From positions 3,378,501 to 3,442,500 of the forward strand of contig NZ_CP050695.1 of NCBI RefSeq assembly GCF_012044895.1: a stretch of DNA of 64,000 bases, in the 5' to 3' direction. This stretch comes from Aquisalimonas sp. 2447 (GTDB lineage: Bacteria > Pseudomonadota > Gammaproteobacteria > Nitrococcales > Aquisalimonadaceae). Position 1 is the first letter of the stretch. Each line of letters begins with the position of its first letter. Below are positions 33,955 through 45,682 of the stretch, piece after piece. The translations under genes and the position numbers were made by a program. The notes under the pieces are model-generated. The model had not been told where the DNA came from. It did not search any database and saw only the letters and a program-made list of their open reading frames with translations.

Positions 33955-36065
33955 ATGAGCATGATCGGCGTCGTCAGTTACGGCGTCTGTGCGGCGGCGT
34001 TCCTGTTCCTTGCGGTGCTGATGGCAACGAGCTGGCGCGGCGGGGTGCACGGGGCGCTGCTGGCGGTGGCGTGCGTGGCCACTGCGCTGTGGGCCGGTGT
34101 GCTGGCCTGGAGCGCCCACGCGCCGACGAGCCCGGCTGTCTGGATCGAGGGCACGGAGCTGCTGCGCAGCGGTCTGTGGCTGCTGTTCCTGGCCTGGTTG
34201 CTGGCGCCGCTGCGGCGCGAGAGTGGCGCAATCCGGGTGCTGCAGATACTGGCAGTGGCGGCGCCGGTGGGGGTGCTGCTCCTGCTTGTGGGGCAGCGCG
34301 TGGTCACCGGGTCGCTGGGGCAGCCCCTGGTGGATGGATTGCATGGTGCGTTCATCGGCGCCGGGATGGCCTTCGGTTTGCTGGGGCTGGTGCTGCTGGA
34401 GCAGCTCTACCGCAACCTGCCCCAGGATCGCCGCTGGGCCATGAAGTTCCTGTGCCTTGGCGTGGGCGTGATCTTCGGCTACGACCTCTACCTGTTCTCC
34501 GATTCCCTGCTGTTCCAGCAGCTCGACAGCACCGCCTGGCAGGCGCGCGGCGCCGTGCAGGCGCTGGCGGTGCCGCTAATTGCGGTGGCGGCGACGCGCA
34601 ACCGGTCCTGGGATACGCCGGTGTTCGTCTCTCGGCACGTGGCGTTCCACACTGCGGCCATTGTCGCCGCCGGTGGTTACCTGCTGCTGATCGCCCTGGG
34701 CGGCTACTACATCCGGGATTTCGGCGGCACCTGGGGGGCGTTCGCGCAGATCGTGCTGACCGCGGCGGCGGCCATTGCGCTGATCGTGGTGGCGGCCTCG
34801 GGGGACGTGCGCGCGCGGCTGCGGGTGTTCCTGACCAAGCACTTTTTCAGCAACAAGTACGACTACCGCGAGGAGTGGCTGCGCCTGACCCACCGCCTGG
34901 CGGACGAGGACGACGGCCTCACGCCATACCAGCGCGCCATTCACGTGGTGGCCATGATCGTGGGCAGCCCGTCCGGGCTGGTGTGGCGCCACCACGAGAC
35001 CGAGGGCGGGTTCACGCCCCAGGGCGGCTGGAAGATGGATCTGCCGGAGAACGGACTGATCCGCGATGACGAGCCGCTGGTGCAGTTCCTGCGCCAGCAC
35101 AAGTGGATCATTGACATGGCGGAGTACCGCCAGCAGCCGGAGCGCTACGAGCACATCCCCCTGCCCCGGCCCGTGGCGGACATCGAGCGTGCCTGGGCCG
35201 TCATCCCGCTGTTGCAGCAGGAAACGGTGACAGGGTTCATACTGCTGACGCGGCCGGACGTGAATACCGAGATCACCTGGGAAGACCGGGATCTGCTCAA
35301 GACCCTGGGCCGGCAGATCGCCAGCTACCTGGGCCAGTACGAGGATGCCCAGGCGCTCTCCCAGGCGCGGCAGTTCGAGGCTTTCAACCAGCTCACGGCA
35401 TTCCTGATGCATGATCTGAAAAACCTCATCGCCCAGCAGTCGCTGGTGGTGAAGAATGCCGAGAAGCACAAGCACAACCCGGAGTTCGTCGACGACGCCA
35501 TGGAGACCATCGGCAACTCCGTGCGCCGGATGGAACGGCTGCTGGAGCACCTGCAGCGCAGCCGCCAGCACGGGCTGGTGGAACGGGTGGACGTGGCACA
35601 CCTGCTGGCCGATGCCGTCCGGCGCTGCGGGGATCGCAAACCATCGCCGACGCTGGATGTCCAACTGGACGGCGAACAGGTGGAGGCGAACCCCGAAGAG
35701 TTCGCCATGGTGATGGTGCACCTGATTCGCAACGCCCAGGACGCCACACCGGAGTCCGGGCAGGTGTCGATCAAGGCAACACCGGCCGGCGACGAGGTGG
35801 TCCTTGAGGTGGCGGATACCGGCGCGGGCATGTCGCCGGAGTTCATCCGCAACGAGCTGTTCCGGCCCTTCAAGACCACCAAGTCCAGCAAGGGCATGGG
35901 CATCGGCGCACACCAGGCGCGGGAGTTCGTGCATCAGACCGGCGGGCAGGTGACGGTGCTGAGCAAGCCGGGTGAAGGCACGCACTTCCGGATCACCCTG
36001 CCCGTGGTGGCGCGGGCGGAAGCGGGGCAACAACCACAACAGTCCGTTCACGCAGGAGGTGGGTC

Positions 36066-36069
<4 letters not shown>
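33955..36069 (+). CDS. prsK: PEP-CTERM system histidine kinase PrsK
   Basis: 704 residues, normal for the family. N-terminal half: about eight membrane spans (for example MIGVVSYGVCAAAFLFLAVLMATSW, IRVLQILAVAAPVGVLLLLVG, IVLTAAAAIALIVVAAS). Middle: GAF-like sensor region (~residues 330-465). Kinase core: phospho-acceptor His486 in LMHDLKNLIAQQ, N box VHLIRNAQDATPESG, G1 box VADTGAGMSPEF, G2/F region FRPFKTTKSSKGMGIGAHQAREFV. It phosphorylates PrsR. The ATG overlaps nothing; AGGG precedes it. Its stop overlaps the prsR start by 4 nt, so kinase and regulator are coupled. Confidence 0.95.
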
Positions 36070-37433
<1,364 letters not shown>

Positions 37434-37481
37434 CGACACAGACGGGGCCCGACCCCGCCGCGCACCCCAATGGAGCGAGAT

Positions 37482-40262
37482 ATGACACAAGGAATCAAAC
37501 GCTGGCTCGGACTCACCGCAGCCGCCTTGCTGCTCGCCGGCTGCGGCGCCCAGAGCGTGGAAGACCTGATGCACCAGGCCGAAGAACTCCGCGAGCAGGG
37601 CCGCTACGAATCGGCCATCGCGGACTACCGCGAAGTCCTGGAGCAGGATCCGGACAACGCCGAGGCGCGCTTTGGCGTAGGCGCCTCGCAATTGCGGCTG
37701 GGTGAATACGGCCGCGCGGCGAACGCGCTTGAACGCGCCCGAGATGGCGGCATCAGCGCCGAGCGCATCGACCCCTTGCTGGCCCGGGCGCTGCTGTGGG
37801 ACGGCCAGTATGACGCCGTGCACCGGAAGGTGGATTCGGAGAACCTCACCGATGCGGGCGCCCAGGCAGAAGTGCTGGCGCTGCGCGGGGAGGCCCATCG
37901 CCAGGAGGGGTTCGAGGGTGAGGCACGGGAACGTTTCCGGGCCGCGCTGGACCTGGACGAGAACAACGTCACCGCCCTGGTGGGCATGTCGCGCCTGGCC
38001 GCCGCCATGGAACGTACCGACGACGCCCGGACGTTCGCGGAGCGGGCCGTTGCAGTGGACGAGGAATCCCCGGCTGCCTGGCTGGCCACGGCCAACGCCG
38101 CGCGCCTGGAACAGCGCCAGGAGGACGCCCTGGACGCCTACGCCCGGGTGCTCGACCTGCCGGTGACCGATCTCTCCTCCCGGGAGCAGTTCAACGCCCG
38201 GGGCCAGTACGTGCAGATGCTGCTGGCCGCCGACCGGCGTGATGATGCCCGGGACGAGGTGGACACCATGCTCCGCCAGGGCTCCCGGCACCCCTACGCC
38301 AACTACCTGGCCGGGCTCATGGCGTACGGGGACGATGACCTCAGCAATGCGGTGGAGCACCTGCAGACGGTGCTCAGCGTGACGCAGGAGAACCCGCCGG
38401 CGCAGACGCTGCTGGCGGCAATCCGCATCCGCCAGGAGCAGTACAACCAGGCGGTGAGCCTGCTGCGCGACGTGGTCTCTGCCCAACCCGCCAACGCCCA
38501 GGCCCGCGCCATGCTGGCCACGGCATACCGCGGAGCCGGCCAAGACCGACGCGCCAACGAGGTGCTTGCCGAGGGCATGCGGTACGTCGGAGACGACAGC
38601 CAGGCGCTGGCCATTCTCGCCCAGGCGGCGGGTGACGACGTGGACGGCGTCATCGAGAACCTGCGGGCCCGCGCGGAGACGAACCCCGAGTTCCGGCCGG
38701 CGCAGTTGCGCTTTGCCCAGGCGCTGGTGGGCCGGGGCGAGTTCGAGCCGGCCATGGGCATGCTGGAGCAGCCGGGAATCGCCGAAGGCGATGACGAGAT
38801 CATGCGCCGGCAGTTCCTGGCCCTGGCCGCCCTGCGCTCCGGCGATACGGAACGGGCCGTGCGCGAGGCCGAGTCACTGACCAGCGAACATCCGGACAAC
38901 TCCGCAGCGTACAACCTGGCCGGTGGCATCTACATGGCGCTGGAACGCTACGAGGACGCCGGCGGGGCGTTCGATCGTGCCCGCGAACTGGACCCGGACA
39001 GCGCCCAGGTGGCCTTCAACCAGGGCCTGCTGGCACTGGCGGAAGAACGTCTGGACGATGCCGTGGAGCACCTGGAACGCGGCCTGGAGCACTCCCCGGA
39101 CACCTTTAATGCGCTGATGGCCCTGGCGCAGGCCGAACGGCAACGCGGCAATCCCGAGGCGGCTCTGGCCGCACTGGAGCTGGCCATCGAGGTCGAACCC
39201 GATACCGTGCAACCGCATGTGGCGATGGCCCAGGTCCATGCCGGCAACGATGACCCGGACGCCGCCCTGGCGGCCATCGACGCTGCCGTGCAGCGCGCCC
39301 CGAACAACGCCAATGTGCTCGGCATCCAGGGCGCACTGCGCCTGGAGGCCGGCCAGGCCGAAGAGGCGGTGGAGAGCCTCCAGGCGGCAGTCGCCGCAGA
39401 TCCGGACTCGGCCCAGTACCGCTTCCAGCTCGCCCGCGCCCAGGATGCCGCCGGCGAGACGGACCGCGCTATTGAGACGCTGGAGACGCTGGTCGCCGAT
39501 CGACCGGAACTGATCCAGCCGGCGGTGACGCTCGGCCTCGCGCTGTTCGAGCAGAACCGCTATGACGAGGCCCTCTCCGTTGCCGAGAACCTCAAGCAGC
39601 AGGACGGCGGCACTGGCCCTGGCAATCTCATCGAGGGCCACGCCCGCTCTGGTCAGGAGGACTACACCGCAGCCGCCGAAGCCTACCAGCGGGCCGTGGA
39701 CGCAGGCGTTCGCGACGCCCTTGGGCCGCTGGTGGCCAACCGCGCGGAGGCCGGCATGGACGAGCCCGCCGCCCCGCTGGAGCGGTGGCTTGAGGAAAAT
39801 CCGGATGACAACGGCACCCGCCTGGCCCTGGCGCAGTGGTATGCCGAACGCGACCTGTTCGCGGAAGCGGCACCCCACTTCGAGCGACTGGTAGAAGTCA
39901 CCGAGCGCGGCAACGCCGCCATGCTCAACAACCTGGCCTACAGCTACCTGCAGATCGAGGACGACCGCGCCCTGGAAACCGCCCGCGAGGCCCACGAACT
40001 GGCTCCCGACAACCCGGCCATCACCGACACGGTCGGCTGGGCCGAGTTCAAGGCGGGCAACGTGGAACGGGCTGTCGAACTTCTCTCAAGAGCCGTGGAA
40101 GGTGCGCCCGAAAACGCCGATATCCGTTACCACTACGCTGCAGCACTGACGGAGTCCGGCGATCACGACCAGGCGCGCAGGGAGTTGCAGCGTGCGCTGG
40201 AAGATGGACGCGAATTCAACTATCGCAGTGAAGCTGAGGCATTGCTCGACGAGCTGGGGTAG
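37482..40262 (+). CDS. prsT: PEP-CTERM system TPR-repeat lipoprotein PrsT
   Basis: 926 residues. The ATG at 37482 is preferred over 37470 because GGAG sits 6 bp before it. Lipoprotein signal MTQGIKRWLGLTAAALLLAGC, Cys about residue 21. The rest is almost entirely tetratricopeptide repeats (e.g. YESAIADYREVLEQDPDNAEARFGVG, NSAAYNLAGGIYMALERYEDAGGAFDRARELDPDSAQ), roughly 20 units. It is expected in the periplasm/outer membrane, where TPR scaffolds help assemble or export EPS. Third gene of the prsKRT set, 48 bp after prsR. Confidence 0.95.
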   Translation: MTQGIKRWLGLTAAALLLAGCGAQSVEDLMHQAEELREQGRYESAIADYREVLEQDPDNAEARFGVGASQLRLGEYGRAANALERARDGGISAERIDPLLARALLWDGQYDAVHRKVDSENLTDAGAQAEVLALRGEAHRQEGFEGEARERFRAALDLDENNVTALVGMSRLAAAMERTDDARTFAERAVAVDEESPAAWLATANAARLEQRQEDALDAYARVLDLPVTDLSSREQFNARGQYVQMLLAADRRDDARDEVDTMLRQGSRHPYANYLAGLMAYGDDDLSNAVEHLQTVLSVTQENPPAQTLLAAIRIRQEQYNQAVSLLRDVVSAQPANAQARAMLATAYRGAGQDRRANEVLAEGMRYVGDDSQALAILAQAAGDDVDGVIENLRARAETNPEFRPAQLRFAQALVGRGEFEPAMGMLEQPGIAEGDDEIMRRQFLALAALRSGDTERAVREAESLTSEHPDNSAAYNLAGGIYMALERYEDAGGAFDRARELDPDSAQVAFNQGLLALAEERLDDAVEHLERGLEHSPDTFNALMALAQAERQRGNPEAALAALELAIEVEPDTVQPHVAMAQVHAGNDDPDAALAAIDAAVQRAPNNANVLGIQGALRLEAGQAEEAVESLQAAVAADPDSAQYRFQLARAQDAAGETDRAIETLETLVADRPELIQPAVTLGLALFEQNRYDEALSVAENLKQQDGGTGPGNLIEGHARSGQEDYTAAAEAYQRAVDAGVRDALGPLVANRAEAGMDEPAAPLERWLEENPDDNGTRLALAQWYAERDLFAEAAPHFERLVEVTERGNAAMLNNLAYSYLQIEDDRALETAREAHELAPDNPAITDTVGWAEFKAGNVERAVELLSRAVEGAPENADIRYHYAAALTESGDHDQARRELQRALEDGREFNYRSEAEALLDELG

Positions 40263-40329
40263 TCGGGATTCTTTACGATCGCAGAAACAGGGGCGCCGTA
40301 ACGCACCGATTTAAGGGTAGTTTCTTTGT

Positions 40330-40345
40330 TGGCATGACACATGCA
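40330..40345 (+). promoter_or_regulatory. Sigma-54 (-24/-12) promoter of PEP-CTERM gene
   Basis: TGGCATGACACATGCA: -24 TGGCATG and -12 ATGCA with exact GG-N10-GC spacing, differing from TGGCACG-N4-TTGCW at two positions. 77 bp upstream of the ATG at 40422 and downstream of prsT. Confidence 0.85.
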
Positions 40346-40421
40346 TTAACTTCCCCTGCAAAGCGGGACGCCCGGTATCCGTCCGGAGCTCCTGAAAAAC
40401 ACGGATAGGGGAGTTCGGATC

Positions 40422-41078
40422 ATGAGACAGATCAAAGGCCTTTCAACAACCGGTATGACGCTCGGCCTGCTGCTGTTTTCGGCGCCATCGTTAGCGGTGA
40501 TTTGCGGCCCAAACTCTGAGAATCGGCAGATGACACTGAGCCCCGAAGACAGCGGGGATGCGCTCTGCGTAGCCTCCGACGCGTCGGCCTCGAACGTCCT
40601 AAACAATTTCCACGAGAACGACGGCGAGACATTCGATCTGTCCTTCCCGGTGGACGACACGAGCGGACTGGGGCTGGACAAAATCTACGAGTTTTCACCC
40701 GATGACGAGACGGACGAAGGGTTCGGGAAGGTGACCGGTCTGGACAAACTCTCCGGGAAGGTCGAATTTAAACGCCTGCTTTTCGATAGCTATTCGGACG
40801 TCCATGTCTCGTTCTTCTTCGGCAACCCCGATGAACCGGACAACTGGTTCAGCTACGCCTTGGACAACCTGGACAACCCGAACAAGTTCGTTGCTCACTG
40901 GAAAGCGGAGTGGACCAAGGATGACGACTTTAACGGTGACCTCGCGCTGTCCAATGTGAAGCTGTGGGGCAACGAGCGGTCGGTGCCCGAACCCTTGACG
41001 CTGGGCCTCCTTGGCGCCGGGTTGTTCGCCCTCGGCCTCGCCAGCCGACGTCGACGCGGCACTGGTAGCCCGGCATAA
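40422..41078 (+). CDS. PEP-CTERM sorting domain protein
   Basis: 218 residues. Start supported by AGGGGAG upstream. Signal peptide MRQIKGLSTTGMTLGLLLFSAPSLA. The mature part is acidic with many Asp/Phe (FDLSFPVDDTSG, DPDNWF-like stretches), two Cys (C29, C49) that could pair. C-terminus: VPEPLTLGLLGAGLFALGLA followed by SRRRRGTG, a classic PEP-CTERM signal. Likely exported and processed by exosortase for attachment to EPS/cell surface. Own sigma-54 promoter and hairpin downstream make it monocistronic. Confidence 0.93.
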   Translation: MRQIKGLSTTGMTLGLLLFSAPSLAVICGPNSENRQMTLSPEDSGDALCVASDASASNVLNNFHENDGETFDLSFPVDDTSGLGLDKIYEFSPDDETDEGFGKVTGLDKLSGKVEFKRLLFDSYSDVHVSFFFGNPDEPDNWFSYALDNLDNPNKFVAHWKAEWTKDDDFNGDLALSNVKLWGNERSVPEPLTLGLLGAGLFALGLASRRRRGTGSPA

Positions 41079-41103
41079 CCACCCCGCCATTGCGGTCGGG
41101 ATC

Positions 41104-41126
41104 GACGCCGCCGCTCGGGCGGCGTC
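41104..41126 (+). terminator. Probable terminator of PEP-CTERM gene
   Basis: Stem GACGCCGCC / GGGCGGCGTC with a CTC-type loop, followed by TACATTTCTTCTC. The tail is T-rich but not a pure T run, so termination strength is uncertain. Confidence 0.65.
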
Positions 41127-41176
41127 TACATTTCTTCTCGCTTATCTTCCGCTTATGCGGCCGCCACTGTAACCCG

Positions 41177-41207
41177 AGTGATGCGGCCCCGGTGGGGCCG
41201 CATCACT
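41177..41207. repeat. Perfect 14-bp-stem hairpin between PEP-CTERM genes
   Basis: AGTGATGCGGCCCC and its exact complement flank a GGT loop. No T run follows, so it is not a standard intrinsic terminator. It could stabilise the 3' end of the upstream transcript or be the scar of a palindromic repeat. I saw no second copy in the window. Confidence 0.75.
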
Positions 41208-41369
41208 GTATATCGCGGAGATCCAACCCCTCCTGTAAAGCCTGCCGACACGACCAGCCCAATACCAGCACGCTCGGTCGTCAAATCCCGTCGAAAAAGA
41301 TTACATTCGGGAAAATACCCGTTCAGGCCCATCCTCCTATTAGTTTGATGCATATAGACAATCGGCCTG

Positions 41370-41385
41370 TGGCCCGCTATTTGCT
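41370..41385 (+). promoter_or_regulatory. Sigma-54 (-24/-12) promoter of PEP-CTERM gene
   Basis: TGGCCCGCTATTTGCT matches TGGCACG-N4-TTGCW at every defined position but one and shares TGGCCCG with the promoter at 27888-27903. It lies 111 bp before the ATG at 41496. Confidence 0.88.
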
Positions 41386-41495
41386 ACATCTATCCTGAGG
41401 ATCCACCGAACGTGACCCGCCCCACCGAGCACCTGCTCCCGGGCCGGCCCGCCCGGCATCCACCCCGAAGCCGTTGCTCACTGAGGAATACGGTC

Positions 41496-42131
41496 ATGAC
41501 GAACCCCCTGATTCTGGCCTTGATCGCGGTGCCAGCCCTTTTTCTCTCCACGCAGGCCTCCGCGGGCCTGGTAAGCTGCGACGCGCTGCCGGGCGGCGCA
41601 TCGGCGACGGCCAACGGGGCCGACCCGAATGCCTGCTTTGTGGGCAACGTGCAGCAGCCGAATCCGACTAATGAGGCCAGCGCCATCAACCAGCACTTTG
41701 GCGGTGATTTCCTCTACATCGGCAAGTACGACGATGACAAAGGCTCTTTCGACGACAGTGACGTCCAATTGGGCGGGTTCACCCTGCTGGTTTCTCAGTC
41801 GGACGGCGCCCCCTGGGGCTATAGCTATGAGCTGCAGGTAGCCCCGAACTGGGTCGGCAAGACAGTGGACTGGGCCATGATGGTCAAGCAGGGAAGCGGC
41901 GAGGACAGCTCGATCGGGTATCTGTTCGAGACGGTGACCCTGGGTATCGACGGTGTGTTCAGCAACTGGAACAGTAACGAGGACAAGCAGGACTACTCGC
42001 ACCTGAGCGGGTTTATCCGGGTGAACACTGCCAAGGTGCCGGAGCCCGCCACGCTGGGCCTGCTGGGCGTCGGTCTGCTGGGTCTGGGGCTTGCCGTGAC
42101 CCGCCGGCGCAACAGGGACGACAGCCTGTAA
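41496..42131 (+). CDS. PEP-CTERM sorting domain protein
   Basis: 211 residues from ATG 41496 (TGAGGAA upstream); the frame extends upstream but the signal peptide MTNPLILALIAVPALFLSTQASA starts here. The mature domain begins GLVSCDALPGG and includes FLYIGKYDDDKGSFDD and WDYSYEL-like beta stretches. C-terminal signal VPEPATLGLLGVGLLGLGLA followed by VTRRRNRDD. Exported exosortase substrate. Sigma-54 promoter upstream and a good terminator at 42160-42184. Confidence 0.92.
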   Translation: MTNPLILALIAVPALFLSTQASAGLVSCDALPGGASATANGADPNACFVGNVQQPNPTNEASAINQHFGGDFLYIGKYDDDKGSFDDSDVQLGGFTLLVSQSDGAPWGYSYELQVAPNWVGKTVDWAMMVKQGSGEDSSIGYLFETVTLGIDGVFSNWNSNEDKQDYSHLSGFIRVNTAKVPEPATLGLLGVGLLGLGLAVTRRRNRDDSL

Positions 42132-42159
42132 GCAGTCCGGCACGGCATAGAAACTTTAC

Positions 42160-42184
42160 ACCGCCCCTCGTCGGGCGGTTTTTG
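42160..42184 (+). terminator. Rho-independent terminator of PEP-CTERM gene
   Basis: ACCGCCC / GGGCGGT stem, six-base loop, then a TTTTT-GTT tail, 28 bp after the stop at 42131. Confidence 0.88.
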
Positions 42185-42273
42185 TTGCCAATGCTGTCGA
42201 CATTCTTGACGCCCGCTGCGACACGCCCCAGAGCGGGGGGTAAGTGCGATCTAAGGGAGCGACCGGCCCTATC

Positions 42274-42339
42274 GTGGGAGCGACGTCAGTCGCGATAGCG
42301 CGCGCGCTCTGGAAAAATCGCGACTGACGTCGCTCCCAC
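42274..42339. repeat. REP-like inverted pair, family ii
   Basis: A 23-bp arm beginning GTGGGAGCGACGTCAGTC and its exact complement 20 bp later (ending GACGTCGCTCCCAC). A second pair is at 43812-43878 and a single arm at 52386-52408. Confidence 0.88.
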
Positions 42340-42345
42340 AGGGTC

Positions 42346-42369
42346 GGCGGACTGAAGGTCCGCCCTACG
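42346..42369. repeat. REP-like palindrome, family i
   Basis: GGCGGA-CTGAAGGTCCGCC followed by CTACG; one base shorter than the standard GGCGGACCTGAAGGTCCGCC unit. Confidence 0.8.
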
Positions 42370-42390
42370 CCGGGTTGGCGGCGGCGGATC

Positions 42391-42408
42391 GGTGCATCGA
42401 AATGCCCC

Positions 42409-42417
<9 letters not shown>
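42391..42417. repeat. REP-like palindrome, family iii (decayed)
   Basis: GGTGCATCGAAATGCCCC followed by CTACAGGCG: the right half has two changes relative to other copies. It reaches into the stop codon of the dehydrogenase gene at 42409. Confidence 0.65.
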
Positions 42418-43695
<1,278 letters not shown>

Positions 43696-43755
43696 GGGTG
43701 TGCCTTGGTCGGGAATTGGTTCCGTTTTTCGGTGATTCGGCTGCTCTGGCTGTTC

Positions 43756-43779
43756 GGCGGACCTGAAGGTCCGCCCTAC
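43756..43779. repeat. REP-like palindrome, family i
   Basis: GGCGGACCTGAAGGTCCGCC + CTAC, followed by two extra copies of the tail TCCGCCCTAC. Confidence 0.85.
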
Positions 43780-43811
43780 CTCCGCCCTACCTCCGCCCTG
43801 CCGGTGCGGCT

Positions 43812-43878
43812 GTGGGAGCGACGTAAGTCGCGATTTCCAGGGCCTTCCTGGACTGATCGCGACTTACGTCGCTCCCAC
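43812..43878. repeat. REP-like inverted pair, family ii
   Basis: Arms begin GTGGGAGCGACGTAAGTC and end GACTTACGTCGCTCCCAC, exact complements. Relative to the pair at 42274-42339 one base differs in each arm, and the two differences compensate. Confidence 0.88.
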
Positions 43879-43928
43879 GATTCGTCGTCGCGGCTTGCGC
43901 CGCTCCTACGGTGGCGCGGGGCGCGCTG

Positions 43929-45326
43929 TCAGCGCGCGCCCTTGCCGAACAGTACCACCTGCACCGTGTCCAGGAGGATCATGATGTCCAGGAACAGGGT
44001 GTGGTTCTTGACGTAGTAGAGGTCGTACTGGAGCTTCTGCCGGGCGTCTTCCACGGAGGCGCCGTAGGCGTAGCGGACCTGGGCCCAGCCGGTGATGCCG
44101 GGTTTGATGCTGTGGCGGGCATCGTAGTACGGGATCTGCTCGGCCAGGTCGCTGACGAACTCCGGACGCTCCGGGCGGGGGCCGACGAAGCTCATGTCGC
44201 CTCGGAAGACGTTGAAGATCTGCGGCAGTTCGTCGATGCGCAGCAGACGGATCACCCGGCCCACGGGGGTGATGCGATCGTCGTCGGTCATCGCCCACAC
44301 GGCCTTGCCGTCTTTCTCGGCATCATTGCACATGCTGCGGAACTTGCGGATGGTGAACACCTGACCGCGCTCGCCCACGCGCTGCTGCTTGTAGAACACG
44401 GGCCGCCCCATGGTGAGCAGGATGGCCAAGGTGGTCACCGCCATGATGGGCGCCGTCACCACCAGAAGACCGCCGCTGGCAACGATGTCGAAGGTGCGCT
44501 TGACGATATTGCGCATGCTGTTGCGGCGGAAGCCCTCGCTGAAGATGAGCCAGCTCGTGTTCAGGGACTCGACACGGATCTGCCCCGTCTCCCGCTCGAA
44601 GAAGTCCGTGAGGTAGGTCACCCGGACGCCGTGTAGGCGACACTCCAGCAGTTCTTCCGTGGGCAGGCCGCCGTTGCGGCGGTCACGCACGCCGACGATG
44701 ATCTCGTTGATGCCGTACCGCCGAACCAAGTCCCACAGGCGCTCGCCTTCCCCGCGCTGGATCAGACGGCGCTCGGGGACATAGTGTTCTTCCTCGTTGC
44801 TGGCCACGAAGCCGACAATGTCCATGCGCCGGGCCGAAGGCTGTGCTCGAACAATGTCGTCCACGCGCGACGCCCTGGAGCCGGTCCCGAGCACCATGAC
44901 CTGCGGGCGCAGGGCCTTGGCACCCTCCCAGCGGAACACGACTAGCCGCTCCACCGAGATCAGCGCCAGGGCCCCCGCCACACCAACGGCACCGGGAATC
45001 CCCAGCACCGCCAGGGTCTCGTTGAGCCCCCGGGAGAGCAGCCCCACCACGGCAAAACCGACGCCGGCGGCGATCACCAGCCGGATCAGCGTTGTCTTCC
45101 AGCCTTCGATGGAGGATTGCCCGTAGACCCCCATCAGGCCCATGGCCAGGAGCATCGAGCCGGCGAGGATGAAAGACTCCACGGCTAGGCGATCGGCGGA
45201 ACCGATACTGCCGGGGCCGGTCCAGAGGATGGCGGCCAGATACACGGACGCCGCGAGGATCAATGCTTCGAGTACCGCGATGAACAGTGTGTTCCGCGGT
45301 ACGTAGTGACTGAATAGCCGTATCAT
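43929..45326 (-). CDS. PEP-CTERM/EPS-associated undecaprenyl-phosphate sugar phosphotransferase
   Basis: 465 residues. N-terminal four membrane spans (TLFIAVLEALILAASVYLAAI, AVESFILAGSMLLAMGLMGVYG, LVIAAGVGFAVVGLL, GVAGALALISVERLVV), a Rossmann-like CoA-binding-type domain (VMVLGTGSRASRVDDIVR), a further span (FDIVASGGLLVVTAPIMAVTTLAILL), and the catalytic sugar transferase domain (VFYKQQRVGERGQVFTIRKFRSM, LRIDELPQIFNVFRGDMSFVGPRPERPEFV, KPGITGWAQV). It starts EPS synthesis by moving a sugar-1-phosphate to undecaprenyl phosphate. Two CRP-type palindromes lie upstream. Confidence 0.93.
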   Translation of the reverse strand: MIRLFSHYVPRNTLFIAVLEALILAASVYLAAILWTGPGSIGSADRLAVESFILAGSMLLAMGLMGVYGQSSIEGWKTTLIRLVIAAGVGFAVVGLLSRGLNETLAVLGIPGAVGVAGALALISVERLVVFRWEGAKALRPQVMVLGTGSRASRVDDIVRAQPSARRMDIVGFVASNEEEHYVPERRLIQRGEGERLWDLVRRYGINEIIVGVRDRRNGGLPTEELLECRLHGVRVTYLTDFFERETGQIRVESLNTSWLIFSEGFRRNSMRNIVKRTFDIVASGGLLVVTAPIMAVTTLAILLTMGRPVFYKQQRVGERGQVFTIRKFRSMCNDAEKDGKAVWAMTDDDRITPVGRVIRLLRIDELPQIFNVFRGDMSFVGPRPERPEFVSDLAEQIPYYDARHSIKPGITGWAQVRYAYGASVEDARQKLQYDLYYVKNHTLFLDIMILLDTVQVVLFGKGAR

Positions 45327-45502
45327 TGTTCAACCTTCCCTTTTTATTGTCGCTCCATGCCACCCTTTCGGTGTCGTGCCCGTCGCCTGTAGTCAGCGAT
45401 TCGCCGTCGGCGCGATCCCGCACAGCCGCGCCGGGGTGGGGTTATGACGACACCCCCGAGAAATTCTTTCAAGGATACTCTCTTGATAGCACGACAGGGC
45501 GC

Positions 45503-45524
45503 TTTTGTGAACTAGATCACAAAA
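45503..45524. promoter_or_regulatory. CRP/Vfr-type binding site, near-perfect palindrome
   Basis: TTTTGTGA-ACTAGA-TCACAAAA: perfect 8-bp arms containing the TGTGA-N6-TCACA core. It is ~177 bp upstream of the sugar transferase start (45326). Other genes around it run the same way, so this is the upstream region of that operon. Confidence 0.8.
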
Positions 45525-45634
45525 TTGTCATGCCGTGTTGGATTTACCCTAACCAGTCCACCGGTCGCTCGTCGACCAGCAACCCCCGAAAACGGGCACT
45601 GGATCACGAACAGTCGGTTAACCGTTGCCGAACG

Positions 45635-45650
45635 TGTGACAATGATCACA
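45635..45650. promoter_or_regulatory. CRP/Vfr-type binding site
   Basis: TGTGA-CAATGA-TCACA core, extended on both sides (G before, C after). It lies between the aspS stop (45683) and the stronger site at 45503. The spacing of ~130 bp between site centres would allow looping or dual promoters. Confidence 0.75.
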
Positions 45651-45682
45651 CAGGGTTGTCCAAACCAGGCGGACCGGCCGGA

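Noticed and set aside
33766-34344. Upstream extension of the deacetylase frame
   Set aside because: The sequence before MTKPITNALTLDVEDYF is Gln/His/Arg-rich antisense of prsK; the family starts at LDVEDYF.
45327-45480. Sigma-54 promoter for the sugar transferase
   Set aside because: Candidates with GG-N10-GC spacing had no usable -24 or -12 element; only CRP-type sites are convincing there.
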